From Gymnopus androsaceus JB14 (Eukaryota > Basidiomycota > Agaricomycetes > Agaricales > Omphalotaceae): a stretch of 64,000 nt of DNA. The stretch covers positions 248,001 to 312,000 of the forward strand of contig ML769404.1 in NCBI GenBank assembly GCA_009733575.1, read 5' to 3'. This document shows positions 1 to 10,409 of the stretch, one piece after another; position 1 is the first letter of the stretch; the number at the start of each line of letters is the position of its first letter. Below the pieces are notes generated by a model. It was not told the origin of the DNA and ran no database searches. It saw nothing but the letters and a program-made list of their open reading frames with translations. A program made the translations under genes and the position numbers.

Positions 1-1929
1 GTTTGAATTCGTCCTTGTTATCGTCTCAGCCTCTACACACCATCCACATTTCTTCTCCATCTACATTGCAGGTTGGTTCTCTCATGCACACCCTTGCAAA
101 ACATGCCTCGACCCTACGTACTCTTTCCCTCCACTTGACGAGTCTGACCCCGCCTGTTGTACCCGCAAGTACATTGCCGTTCACATCGACCTCCCCGCTT
201 TGTTTGCTATTGCTTCAGGAGCTTTCATTGAGCGGTCATAGCCTCCTGACGCAGCTCGCTATTGCTATAGCAACTCCTGCTTTGGAGGAGCTCAACGTCG
301 ATATCGACCTCGGTCGCGGAGGTGTTTTCCATAACACTAACATGGCCGCGAATCCCTTTGGCGGACCTCAGCCTTTGAGCTACATCGAGGACATTGTGAT
401 TGATCTGCTTAACCGAGGAACACCTGCCCCCGCCGACAGGCTAAAAGCTCTTAGCATTGCTTTTGGCTTTGGCAATGGCAGACGGGCCACGAGGGAGAGG
501 GAATCCGACCCATATCTGTCTGCCTTGAAAACTGCCCAGGCATGTACTTGCGCTGGGACCACATTCTTACCACCTGGCCACCATTCACCTACCCTAGCTC
601 CGAGTGTGGTTCACAACTCTTGGCAGTTTTTGGGTAATCTTCCTGCTCTTGAAAGCTTAAAAGTCGGTTTGGGAGGGGCTGCAGGCCATGCCTGGGGCGC
701 GAATGGTACTAATACGGGTCCGATTCCCTACAACGGCAGTGTCACTACTGCGGACATGATTGATGGATTCCTTTCTGCGCTTTGTGTTCCAGATGACGAT
801 GCTTTTACCGGTTCAGCTAGTATCGGAATTCCCACCGCGACGATAGGTGGGGCCGCTGTGGGAGGCAATGGAAACGTTCTTACCCTCACCGTTGGCTTTC
901 CTCCTCCCCCTGGCATTCCTGCTCCTCCTGGAAATGCGGCTAACACAAACAACAATATTCATGCTTTCAACGTTGGCGGTAACCACTACTTTCCTCCAAT
1001 TTTTGCTCCGCCACTCCCGCCACTTGGAGTCGCTGCTCCTCCTCCTCCTCCTCCACCACCACCCGCTGGTGGATTAGGAAACTTGGGAACATATCTTCCG
1101 GGTCTAAATGTCGCTACGGGAGGAGCCGGGGGCTGGGGCGCTGGAGCTCAGGGTTTCGTTAATAACACTGGAAACGGTTGGCTGCTTCCTACCCTCACAG
1201 GTTAGTTTGTTTCCGAAGTCTGGTTATCATTGTCGCTCATTCCTATTGATCTCGACTTGCAGAGATTGGAATTAAAGTTGGCTCTGCAGCCTTTCTTCCT
1301 TCTGCATCATCAGGCGGACCGCCGGGTTTAATGAGTTCAACTTTCCATCAGTACTTGGGCTATCCAGGTCCTACTCCACCTTATTCCAATTGGTCTTCTT
1401 CTCTTGACGATCCATCTGGCGCCCCTGGTGCGGGTCACATGCGTCGTCTACTCGACGTAGTCGAGGGCCGTAACCCCAAGACCGGTCGAGGCCAAAGTGT
1501 AGACGGCGTGGTTCCTGAGAGACTGAAAAGCCTCGAGTTGGTATTGAGCGTTTCTGGTGTACCAGGGCGCGGCGTCGGTCATGCAGCTGTTTCGCCAAGT
1601 AAAGGAGACGGAGCTAGGCAAGAAGGACAAGGGGAAGAAAAAGGATTCAGACTCGGTCGGAACAAGCGTCATATTCGTGGACGGTAGTGCCGTCCAAGAC
1701 ATCGTCAACGCCATTTCTGCCTCAGCAGCTGGAACTTTGGGCACGATTGCAGCAGCAACAGCGAAAAGACAAGGGAGCGAAAGCTACTCGAAACCCGAAT
1801 GCTGCTACTGCTCGTACGCTGATTGGAACTGACTCTGTTGCGTGGGCTGAGGAGCGCGTCAAGGAGGTTGATATTCGTTGTGAATGTGTTCTGTGGGAGG
1901 GTCATATGGGTTTGCCAAGAATGTGGTGA
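1..1929 (+). CDS. Leucine-rich hypothetical protein, 5' end outside window, frame broken near 3' end
   Basis: The open frame is already running at base 3 with no ATG, so the gene starts upstream of the window. The first exon encodes serine/leucine-rich text resembling the LRR part of basidiomycete F-box/LRR proteins (HASTLRTLSLHLTSL, LEELNVDIDL), then a glycine/proline-rich stretch with a run of nine prolines near residue 350. A GT-AG intron (1201-1262) joins in frame to an exon that stays open to 1687. From about 1557 the protein-like text moves to a second frame (LFRQVKETELGKKDKGKKK) and from about 1740 to a third (RTLIGTDSVAWAEERVKEVD), ending at 1929. No intron of plausible length explains these two changes, so either two indels or an unusual splice exists. 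I do not recognise the function. Confidence 0.5.
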
Positions 1930-2360
1930 AAGGATGTGACTCGGAGGCCGTAACGAATGTGCTGGACGCTGATTCTGGTTGTAATCATATATTGTATCTT
2001 CTTGTCTGCTTGGTTCGCTTGCACCTTACTCATGGTTTTGTATGTATCATAGATTTGCTAGGGTTGATAGTGGATGGTTTTTTGGTCTCTTTGCTGGACA
2101 TAGGCTGTGGCTTTGGCATACGTTACGCTCTCTACGATATCTATGGTTTTGACTACTCTAATGGAAAGAATTTTATTTATTTATAAAACGTCTGTACATT
2201 GTTCAACAGTGAGATAATTTCTGTCGATGGAGAAGAAACGATGGTATACATACATACAAGTATATGAGAGCGGCAGCTCGTTCTCAGCTTTGGAACACAA
2301 ATACATATAGCCGCTCCCTGGATCAAGAATAACTCCAAAAATCGTATCGTCAATCTCCGT

Positions 2361-2845
2361 TCAAGGTGAGGGTGTTGCTCCGCGACCTCCACGTCCTCGT
2401 AGTCCTCGTCCTCGACTCCCCCTTCCTGATCCAGCTCCTCGGGGTGAACCGCGTCCTCGAGTAAGCAAGCTCGTCCCTCTGAGGTTTCCTCTGGGTGACA
2501 CCGATCCTATTCCATCAGAGCGCGGAAGAGAGGTGATCTCTTCCGAACCAGAATCGATATGACCCTCCTACTACTGCTCCCATGGGTTCCAAACGATTGC
2601 CTCTACCTCGAGGAGGTTTCCCTGTACCTCAGAGGGTTGTCCTGTACCTCGAGGGGATTGCCCTGTACCTCGAAGGGGGGTTGCCCTGTACCTCGAGAGG
2701 GTTGTCCTGTACCTCGAGAGGGTTGCTCTGTACCTCGAGGGGGTTGTCCTGTACCTCGAGAGGGTTGCCCTCTACCTCTCCCGTTTGACATCGGGCTCGA
2801 AGGAGAGCTGTGACATGGTTGGAAGGACTAGTGGGGACTTGATAA
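2361..2845 (-). pseudogene. Out-of-frame C-terminal tail of exonuclease copy A
   Basis: Beyond the stop at 2846 the sequence still encodes, in shifted frames, the tail seen in copy B: a SPSNH segment, an NGRGRGQ start to the repeats, the 7-residue repeat region, HIDSGSEE, and an RGG-rich end (SRGRGLRGRGGRGATPSP) closing with TGA at 2361. Relative to copy B there are indels before the array, inside it (a run of six G where copy B has four) and a ~10-base insertion near 2570. The RGG-rich ending is the kind used for RNA or protein binding. As the sequence stands this part cannot be translated with the exonuclease domain. Confidence 0.65.
2603..2783. repeat. 21-bp minisatellite, array A (about 8-9 units)
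   Basis: Units follow the pattern cctgtacctcgagagggttg with small variations. Each contains the palindrome ctcgag. A 21-bp period preserves frame, giving heptads such as RGTGQPS, EVQGNPL or SRYRATL depending on frame. At least one unit carries two extra G. Confidence 0.9.
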
Positions 2846-3997
2846 TCATACGCACTTCTCTCCGGGGCCACCGAGTATAGTAGCTGATTCACCTCTCATA
2901 CTCCCACTTTCCTTAAGATCCTTCTGTTTCTCTCTTTGCTCCTTCCGGACCTGAAGCCTATGCAACCACTGCGGAACCGCTATACAGATCGAACAATGAT
3001 TAGCCAGATGTGCAGGGATACTCTGTCCCACTCGGATGGGGAAGCACGGCAGGGATAGCAGGCGCGCACATCCTGGGCAGGTCATTTTCGGTGATGATGG
3101 GCTAGTTTTTAGGATATCGAGAGGAAGGAGAGGGTGAGATCGGAAGATGTTATCTGGATGCGGAGGGGCGTCGCTCCACAGGGAGACGTAGAGCTGGCTT
3201 TGGGAGGGTAGTTCGGAATCGATGTAGCCGTCCTGGAGGAAGCAGGAATGGAGGATGTCGATGAGTACGACATCGTGTGCGGCGTATTGGAGGTGTTGAG
3301 GAGACAATGGTCGTTCTTTCCATGTCTCGTGGTCGACTGGAGAAGAAGAATCAATGAAGAGCCATGTATAAAAGTATCTAGACTGACCATGTTTTTTCGG
3401 CGAAGTGCTCATACACTGATGATCTACCAAACATGGACCTAACCCCTGAAGCACATGTACATCATCATACTTGTACGCGTTCCGAGGAACGTTGACTTGT
3501 TTGAACGAAAAGCATCGTCTTTGTCTTTGCGATTGCCTCTCGCGCGTTTCTCCACGAACATAACGCGACTTGACATCGGCCAATTGAAGATCGATAACGT
3601 TTACCAATTTAACACCAAACCCATGATACAATGCGGAAAAGTCCATCCTGCCATCGTACAGGATTTTGAGTATATCTTGATTGGTGAGGAGATCGAATAG
3701 TGGTTGCAAAGAGCAAGTTAGGGCTAAGATGTCGAAAAGGAAATTCTGATCCTTTTGTGGCGATGTTGGTCGAATGCAGACGAGAGAAAGCGTTCCTCCG
3801 TCTCTTCCGAGATTCAGTCCTTCGCAATCGATAGCAATCGAAGAACATGTTTGGAGAAGAGAGACAGCAGAAGAAAAAGAGGCTTCTGTGTCGCAGAGAT
3901 TGTATTCGGGTGTTTTAGTCAATCTGGTTGGATCAATGTTCAGCTTTGCGAGACGTTCAGTGAGCTCATTTTTTGAGCTTTCGGCTGGTTTAGACAT
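2846..3997 (-). CDS. WRN-like DEDD 3'-5' exonuclease domain protein, copy A
   Basis: The product carries a DnaQ/WRN-type 3'-5' exonuclease domain: motif I IAIDCEG near residue 55, motif II ILYDGRMDF near 112, and motif III YAAHDVVLID near 240 (DEDDy type). Such domains degrade DNA or RNA from the 3' end; the substrate here is unknown. A CPGC...HLANHC cysteine/histidine pattern follows near residue 315. A 51-nt in-frame intron (3337-3387, gtcagt...ccag) should be removed, joining KKH to VDHETW. The start is the ATG at 3997, placed just after a leader-intron acceptor (tctctag|ATG). This copy keeps the exonuclease domain in one frame but stops at 2846, about 160 codons earlier than the ancestral end deduced from copy B. 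Activity of the truncated protein is plausible but untested. Confidence 0.8.
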   Translation of the reverse strand: MSKPAESSKNELTERLAKLNIDPTRLTKTPEYNLCDTEASFSSAVSLLQTCSSIAIDCEGLNLGRDGGTLSLVCIRPTSPQKDQNFLFDILALTCSLQPLFDLLTNQDILKILYDGRMDFSALYHGFGVKLVNVIDLQLADVKSRYVRGETRERQSQRQRRCFSFKQVNVPRNAYKYDDVHVLQGLGPCLVDHQCMSTSPKKHGQSRYFYTWLFIDSSSPVDHETWKERPLSPQHLQYAAHDVVLIDILHSCFLQDGYIDSELPSQSQLYVSLWSDAPPHPDNIFRSHPLLPLDILKTSPSSPKMTCPGCARLLSLPCFPIRVGQSIPAHLANHCSICIAVPQWLHRLQVRKEQREKQKDLKESGSMRGESATILGGPGEKCV

Positions 3998-4095
3998 CTA
4001 GAGATTTGTTTAGAGGTGGAAAACGTAGGTTTTACGAGACTGACCTTGTCTTATCGATGGGGGTATGAGTCGAAGAGCTAGCCTTTAGTTATGTA

Positions 4096-5038
4096 CATAC
4101 ATGGATTATGATCCCATATCAAACTCTGAATGAATCTTATAGATTACATCCAGAAGGCATCGCTCTGAGTCTGAGGGGTGTCATCATTAATTGATGTAGT
4201 AGGTCTCTTGGAAAGTTGAAGCCTGTGCAGTAATGAGAAACTGCCACACAAGTTGTGAAGACACTCAGCCTTACCTGTGTCACTTGAAGACGCTTTAACG
4301 GCGAGAGGGACCAGAATATGTGAGCTCTCCATCATTAAAATGAGAAGAACAATCATGAGCGCCTTTTCCAGCCAAAACAAGCAAGTCGAGACACGCTCGA
4401 AGTTGATGCATCCGAGGGCACTTCTGCGAAATGAAAGAAAGTCAACTCATCAAGTACGGCTATGTCCGACGGTCATAGGAGTGACGTGACCTTTTCTTCC
4501 GCTCATGGTCACGTGCCTCGCGTGCGGCAGTTCTCGTTTGTTCTCTCTCTGACTCATTCTGGGGTTCAAAGGTTCCTGCTCATATGATTTGGGGTATCTT
4601 CCCTTCGCTCGACGCGTCGCAGGCTCCTAGAAATTGGGGATCGTCGCTCATTCCGGAGACTTGTTTTGGAGACCCGGAGCCGTGAGGCTGAGCTTGGCAT
4701 GGCTCAACTTCAAACCTGAAAAGTTACAGTAGTGGATTTGGTTTGACACCACACAGACGTCACGATCTTAGGAGGCCATAGAACTTAGCTTCTAAATTGA
4801 CGCCTCTGCTGAGAAAGCGACTCCGCACATCACGTCTCTGCAGTGCGGGGAATGGTTCAATGGTTCAAGTCTAACGAGCGCATAACCAAACCACTCTCAC
4901 GGCCTCTCACGGGCAACGTCTGACTAGTCTCCCCTGAGTCTCCCTTAATTACACACACTAACGATCCGTGTATTTCGGTTAGATGGCTTCCTACTTAAAG
5001 TATATTACTTGCAGCACGAATATCCAAACCAGCCAACA
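4096..5038. other. Gene-poor stretch upstream of the GMC gene
   Basis: No confident gene. A minus-strand open stretch at 4144-4380 encodes a hydrophobic segment (ALMIVLLILMMESSHILVPL) and has a possible 52-nt intron (gtaagg...cacag), but it lacks a convincing ATG and I do not recognise it. The last few hundred bases presumably hold the promoter of the gene starting at 5039. Confidence 0.4.
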
Positions 5039-7610
5039 ATGTTAACGTTCTTCTCCCTTGTCAAGTCTCTTCTCTACTTTCTGGCACTCTTTCCACCTTC
5101 ACTTGGGAGTACGATTGCACAGGAATATGACTACATTATTATCGGTGGAGGACTTTCGGGCATGACGCTCGCAAACAGACTCAGCGAGGACCCTTCCAAG
5201 ACAGTTCTAGTTATCGAAGCTGGAGGATTTCATTCCAATGATTCGCAAGTCGCGATACCAGGGTTTTTAGGTTCAACGATTGGAAATACTACGTTGGATT
5301 GGGGATTCAGTACTATTCCTGAGGCTCAATCGAACAACAATACCTATATATGGCATCGTGGAAAAGGGCTGGGTGGTTCAACATTGATCAACTTTATGGC
5401 ATGGGGTCGACCTGCAGAGTTAGAAATCGATGGTAGGTTTGGATAAAGCAACGTTGCTGATCTACTAACGTCTTTCAGCCATAGGTAACTTGGGGAATCC
5501 TGGTTGGACAGGCGAGAACTTGTTCAAATACATGAGGAAAGCTGAGAAGTATATGTTGAATCTCCTCCGTTGCTTTCTATATCTTAACGATTAATACCAG
5601 CTTTACTGAGCCGCCGCAAGCCTATGCTGTAGCGAACAATTTGACGTATATCGCTGCTGCTCCATGGGTTTTCGGGACCTCTGTCCTCATCGTTTCCTAG
5701 TTTCATCTCTGAAGCTCAAATCCCGTGGATCTCTGTGTTAAATACTCTGGGAGTTGCTCATATCCAAGACGCGGTAGGTTCGCACATTCACTCATCTAGT
5801 TCAACGGGAACTCAGCGTTCACATCTTAGCTTTCCGGTAACGATGTCGGAGTCTGGATGGCTCCAGCCACAATAAACGCTCAAGAGCAAACACGTTCTGA
5901 CGCTGCTTCCGCATATTACACCCCGATTTCCAGCAGAACAAACCTGGTAGTAGAAACTGGAGCAGAAGTACTGAAGATTGTGATTAATTCTGGGTTGGAC
6001 GGAAATGTGACAGCTTCGCAGGTTCAATACATGCAAAACGGTCGCGCTCTTACTGTCAATGTTACTGATGCCGCTGAAGTCATCCTTTCTGCTGGGTGAG
6101 ACGCTTGAGCTGTATCTTTTTCGAAATCTCCAGCTCATCCTTCTCTTTCAGTGTAGTCAAGACCCCACAGCTGCTTGAACTCAGTGGTATTGGCGATCCG
6201 GATATCCTTGAACCGCTAGGCATCGATGTCAAGGTCAATCTTACAGGTGTTGGTGCAGGCATTATCGATCAGTTTTTCTACGGAGTTAGTTACGGTAAAA
6301 ACTATCGCGCCTACTACTGCTCTACATCCTGAACTCTTTCTTAAAGAATTGAACAATGATTCGATTGTGACTCTCGATGATCTCCGCAACACTACTTTCG
6401 CAGCGGCCGCGCTAGAGGAATAGTGAGTTCAAAAGTATTTTTTTATTATCCATGATTTTTTAGCATCATTTTTCGTCTAGTGAAACGAACAAGACTGGTC
6501 TTTTTACGATTGCCGTCGCCGCGTTCTCGCTTATGCCTCTTGCTACAATCGTAGGCTCTGAAGATGAAGCAAACCAAATGATCAATGCACAAGCACTCAA
6601 AATCGCTCAGGGGAATTACACTGCAGCTGAGAAGGAGAGATTGAACGCTATCATATCAGGCTTGCGCTCCTGTGGCGAGATAGGGCATATCGAAGTTGTC
6701 GGGTTCCCTGGTTTTTTCACTGCCAAAAGTGAGACTTGTTTGACAGTTGGTTAGCGGGGCTACAACAAATATTTTCTTTATTTATACAGGCGCACCGGAA
6801 GATGGAAAGAAATACCTAACTTTCACAGCAGACCTTCAGTTCCCATTTTCCACTGGGAGTATTCACATTACGTCTACTGATGGAACCGTGCAACCTGCTA
6901 TCCATCCGGGTTATTTTACGGAAGATTTTGGCAAGTATACCAGTGGGCTGCAGTATACCAAGTCTTGATATTATATTTCTAGATCTGGAAGTTCTGATTG
7001 CGACTTTGAAATTCATCCGCAAAATCGCAACCACAGGTGGATTCGAAGGTCTTAATTTTCTTTATGCAGTCTTTACCATAATCCTCACACAAATCCAGCG
7101 TTGCTCGGCGATGAAATTGACCCGGGGACAGAAATACAAAGTGACTCTGACATTGCTGGTAAGATCTATCGATCCCCAAACGTTCGTTTCCGTTGAGTGA
7201 CTCGGAATGTCGCAGAATACATCAAGAATTTTGGTGGTACAGAATATCACACCGTAGGGTCTGCAGCCATGCTTCCCCAAGAGAAAGGCGGCGTTGTCTC
7301 TCCTGAATTGATGGTGAATGTTGTCCAGTGTCATTATTGAAGGGGAGCTAACAAAATCAACATCCAGGTCTACGGCACTAGTAATATTCGTGTGGTTGAT
7401 GTATGTTCCTCTTCATTTCAGCTTTCTGATACTCATTCTTCGCTTAGATGTCCATCTTACCTTTGCAAATCAGCGCACATCCGATGTCTACCCTCTACGG
7501 AGTGTGAGTATCTTCCGCTGTACAATATTCCATCCAATGCTCATTGACTAACCTGGACTAATAGAGCGGAGAAAGCTGCTGATATCATAAGAGGAGTGGT
7601 CACGGTCTGA
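5039..7610 (+). pseudogene. GMC oxidoreductase (choline dehydrogenase/aryl-alcohol oxidase-like), frameshifted
   Basis: The product would be a secreted flavoenzyme oxidising alcohols or similar substrates with FAD. A signal peptide follows the ATG at 5039 (LLYFLALFPPSLGS), then the Rossmann motif DYIIIGGGLSGMTLANRLS, the FAD loop VIEAGG, and GKGLGGSTLINFM. The C-terminal catalytic region is present: YHTVGSAAMLPQEKGG and ISAHPMSTLYGVAEKAAD. I infer about 12 exons (5039-5432, 5479-5548, 5601-5773, 5830-6095, 6152-6422, 6481-6728, 6790-6930, from 6983, 7216-7313, 7368-7400, 7448-7503, 7565-7610). Frame is lost near 5660, where the conserved HGFSGP lies one frame off, and near 6297 (GVSY then VKTIAPTTALHPELF). 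A third irregularity at 7035-7067 leaves only a 33-nt candidate intron. One intron (6931-6982) begins with GC. Sequence error could account for the shifts. Confidence 0.75.
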
Positions 7611-7989
7611 ATTTTGCTCGGGCAAGCCAAGGAGGAAAGTAGAGCAGAAAAACGAATCCAATGTAGTTGTATTGTCCTAACAACGTCTCGTTATTTAAAA
7701 GCTCTCACCCATTACTCCAGACATCGTGGGTTGTTTAAATGGTCCGAGAATCGTGCCAATTTGACCGATCCCATGGTGCGAGTAGGAAGGTCAGAGTGGT
7801 TCAAACCCTATAAAAGTTATTATGGTGAAATTTCTGTGCCGCGCGTCGTCAGCCAATGAGAACTGTGTCTGACTAGCCGCCGCAGTACACAAACACTTGA
7901 ACTTGAATGGTAGGATTGACGAGAAAAAGGGATTGAGATAATAATAAAATTACAATGGAGTAGTTCATGATAGTGATCACTTCAAAATC
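7611..7989. other. Intergenic between convergent genes
   Basis: This holds the 3' flanks of the GMC gene and of the F-box gene on the opposite strand. No further gene, RNA or repeat was recognised. Confidence 0.5.
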
Positions 7990-9663
7990 CTAAATAATTG
8001 TACCGTTCATATCGCGAACCACCACTCTTAGCCCGATTCTGTCCAGAATTTGTAACGGCGTATAAACCGTTAGGTCCACTTCTCGCGCGCGGAATCGCAT
8101 CACAACCGAGCGCAGACAGTCAACTCCCTCTTCTGTTTCTGCGAATGGAGCACGAGGGAACCGGCTGCGCGAGGAAATCATGTCAACGAAAGCCATGTCG
8201 TCGAAATTGGTGCCGCCAAAATCGAACACAAGGTAGCGTAGTTTGGGAATAAGAGGAGTGTGGCTGGAGGTGATGGGTGTGCTCTGAGCAGAGCCATTAA
8301 GACTCGAGATGAAGTTCGAGGTTATTGGACTAGATCTGGGTATGGTGTGATCACTGATTTCAAACGTGACCAAGGTTGGGAGAAGCTGAAGGACAGAAAC
8401 AAGGTCTGCATCAGAGGTCATCACTGCAGAGATAACCAGAGTTGTGATTCTGCAAGATGAACGAGACAAAAATGCATTGAACAATTGTGGCCACTTTTCT
8501 TTTTTATGCAGTTCATGGTCTGGGTTGCCCAACAGGCGAAGTTCATGCAAAGTAGGGAAAGTAAATGATGTCAATGTTTCGGCACAAAGACTGTGCCTGT
8601 CCTGAACAACAGTGATAGCTTCCACTGCATTGAGCGTTATGTGAGGAAGGAAAATCGACCACCATGGGTCGTAAGAGTCGTAAGAGTCGCGGAGCTGCAG
8701 AGAAATGATATTAGGACATCGATGTAGAATGTCATCAACTTTTCCACATGCATTGATGTCGATATTGGTGAACTGACTGAAGGGCAGATCTATATGTGAC
8801 GATTGCGGTTCCAGACCATGGATTACAATCTCTCGAAGTTGTGATGCATTTCGAAAGATATTTAGCTCCATTGGATCATTGTAGCCGCTGCTGCAGATAT
8901 CCAAGCTTTCGAGAATAGCGAAATGCCGAGTGGGTTCATATTTAAGAAAGTATGAAATCCGCCAGCCACTAATATACTGGAATGTTCTCCAACGGTGACA
9001 ATGGCGCATGAGAAGTTCTAGCACAAGAGGGCTCTGCTCCTGTGGTCGACCAGAAATCACCAAAGAGAGTGATAGGGGATATTGACCAGAGCGCTCAAGG
9101 AAGAGATTAATTGTAGCGATAAAGGCATTCAAGGTTGTGGCTTTACTCGAGGTGATCTCTAGCTTGATTCGAGACCATAAACAAGGAGATGATTTAGCGA
9201 CCGAGCGCCATCGGGTGCAGGTGGAACTGAGGGAGAGCGCAGGAAGATAGGTGATGATTGGTGAAGTCAATTCATGAGACGGAACCTGAAGGACATTCCA
9301 TTCACAGATATAATCAAATATGGAAGTGAGGATTTCGTTGGGGAGTTTTCGGACAGGACAAGTAAGAGAGCGAAGCCTTGCTTTGCAAACTCTCAATCGT
9401 GTCTGCTGCTCCTGGATAAACCGGATCCGGGACTGCAGATGTGCAATCTCGGCTTGATAGTCCTCCTGGTCCATATCACACAAAAGAATCATCTCGTTGA
9501 CCGTCTGAGTATCCAAAGCAAACGGATCAGCCTCTGAGAGATTCTTCAGATGCATATCTGTAGAATTCAAGTCGACGCGTTGTGTGAAAGTCGACTTTTG
9601 GCATCTTGAGCACAGGATAGTCTCGGGCATTCTAGATGGTTGCGAAATGTCAGAATCAAGCAT
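7990..9663 (-). CDS. F-box domain protein
   Basis: A 557-residue uninterrupted protein. An N-terminal CSRC pair near residue 18 precedes a coiled coil (DYQAEIAHLQSRIRFIQEQQ), then the F-box LPNEILTSIFDYICEW near residue 107 and an LRR-like C-terminal half (LESLDICSSG, LRELVIHG-type segments). This architecture is common in Agaricomycetes, where families are large. F-box proteins bind Skp1 and bring substrates to the SCF ubiquitin ligase; the target here is unknown. The ATG at 9663 is the first in frame, and a second one 11 codons on is possible. No introns are needed. It sits between the two exonuclease copies on the same strand. Confidence 0.9.
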   Translation of the reverse strand: MLDSDISQPSRMPETILCSRCQKSTFTQRVDLNSTDMHLKNLSEADPFALDTQTVNEMILLCDMDQEDYQAEIAHLQSRIRFIQEQQTRLRVCKARLRSLTCPVRKLPNEILTSIFDYICEWNVLQVPSHELTSPIITYLPALSLSSTCTRWRSVAKSSPCLWSRIKLEITSSKATTLNAFIATINLFLERSGQYPLSLSLVISGRPQEQSPLVLELLMRHCHRWRTFQYISGWRISYFLKYEPTRHFAILESLDICSSGYNDPMELNIFRNASQLREIVIHGLEPQSSHIDLPFSQFTNIDINACGKVDDILHRCPNIISLQLRDSYDSYDPWWSIFLPHITLNAVEAITVVQDRHSLCAETLTSFTFPTLHELRLLGNPDHELHKKEKWPQLFNAFLSRSSCRITTLVISAVMTSDADLVSVLQLLPTLVTFEISDHTIPRSSPITSNFISSLNGSAQSTPITSSHTPLIPKLRYLVFDFGGTNFDDMAFVDMISSRSRFPRAPFAETEEGVDCLRSVVMRFRAREVDLTVYTPLQILDRIGLRVVVRDMNGTII

Positions 9664-10226
9664 TTATGCAGCATAAAGGACGCACCGAGCGAGAGAACGG
9701 AACGAACACGACAATGGTAAGAAGACAAAACGGGCGCTAAATTACGCGCCTAGGTGCTACTTAGCACTTATAATTATTACTGCAAATTAACTATTCGCTA
9801 ATTATTATTCGCTCATTGAACACGAAAGATCCCAAAATTCCAGTGTTTCTCCATCTATGTCAGACTACATATGTAAACTGTCAGATCTTCCTTCCTTATG
9901 TCATTTCCCTCCTACGATCGCGACTGGTAGTAAACAGAAATATACTTACGCGACTAATGCACAACCAAGTCTTTCCTTCACCGATGGAACAATTGCAACG
10001 CATTCTGTCCAATTTCCTCCTTGTTTAGCCCTTCAAAGGACAGCAACATTTGGCGATTAGCCTCAGCCGTAGCCTCTGTCGTGCACGGAACTCCACAGTC
10101 GCTGCGATAAACAATGCGTGTTATGCCCCACCAGGCCCAATCCAGACTGCAATGTTGACTTGCTGGCAGTGTTCCCAGCCGTATCCAGATACAATGCACG
10201 CAACTAGACCATGGTCAATGTGTTTA
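9664..10226. other. Gene-poor stretch between F-box gene and exonuclease copy B
   Basis: AT-rich near 9740-9810 (probable F-box promoter). Short open stretches exist on both strands but none looks protein-like. Confidence 0.5.
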
Positions 10227-10409
10227 ACAGCAGTGAAATATGTAGTTTCTGTCGACGGATAAGAACGATGTTACATATACATACATGCCAGTAAGTAAGT
10301 ACATGAAAGCGGCAGCTCGTTTTCAACTGTGAAACACAAAATACATACAGTACATAGGCCCCTCTCCTAGATCAAGAAAAAAATCAAATATCGTATCGTA
10401 AATTTCTGT

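Larger units (their letters stand above)
2205..4095. repeat. Duplicated ~1.9 kb segment, copy A
   Basis: This stretch is the diverged direct repeat of 10227-12186. Similarity covers the 3' flank (shared agcggcagctcgtt, atcgtatcgt), the whole exonuclease-like coding region, and the 5' leader (shared ggttttacgagactgacc). It fades outside about 2205 and 4095. Both copies lie on the minus strand about 8 kb apart, with a GMC and an F-box gene between them. Confidence 0.8.

Noticed and set aside
2559..2813. Plus-strand open frames of CTSRG/VPREG repeats over minisatellite A (and 10615-11094 over B)
   Set aside because: They arise because the 21-bp unit has no stop in any frame. The exonuclease gene reads on the minus strand, and the plus-strand frames extend into antisense coding sequence.
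4144..4380. Small hydrophobic minus-strand ORF
   Set aside because: It has no ATG in frame and no recognised homology. Possible splice sites exist but leave an implausible 34-nt upstream intron.
4850..4880. B-box-like ggttcaagtc upstream of the GMC gene
   Set aside because: No cloverleaf can be folded.
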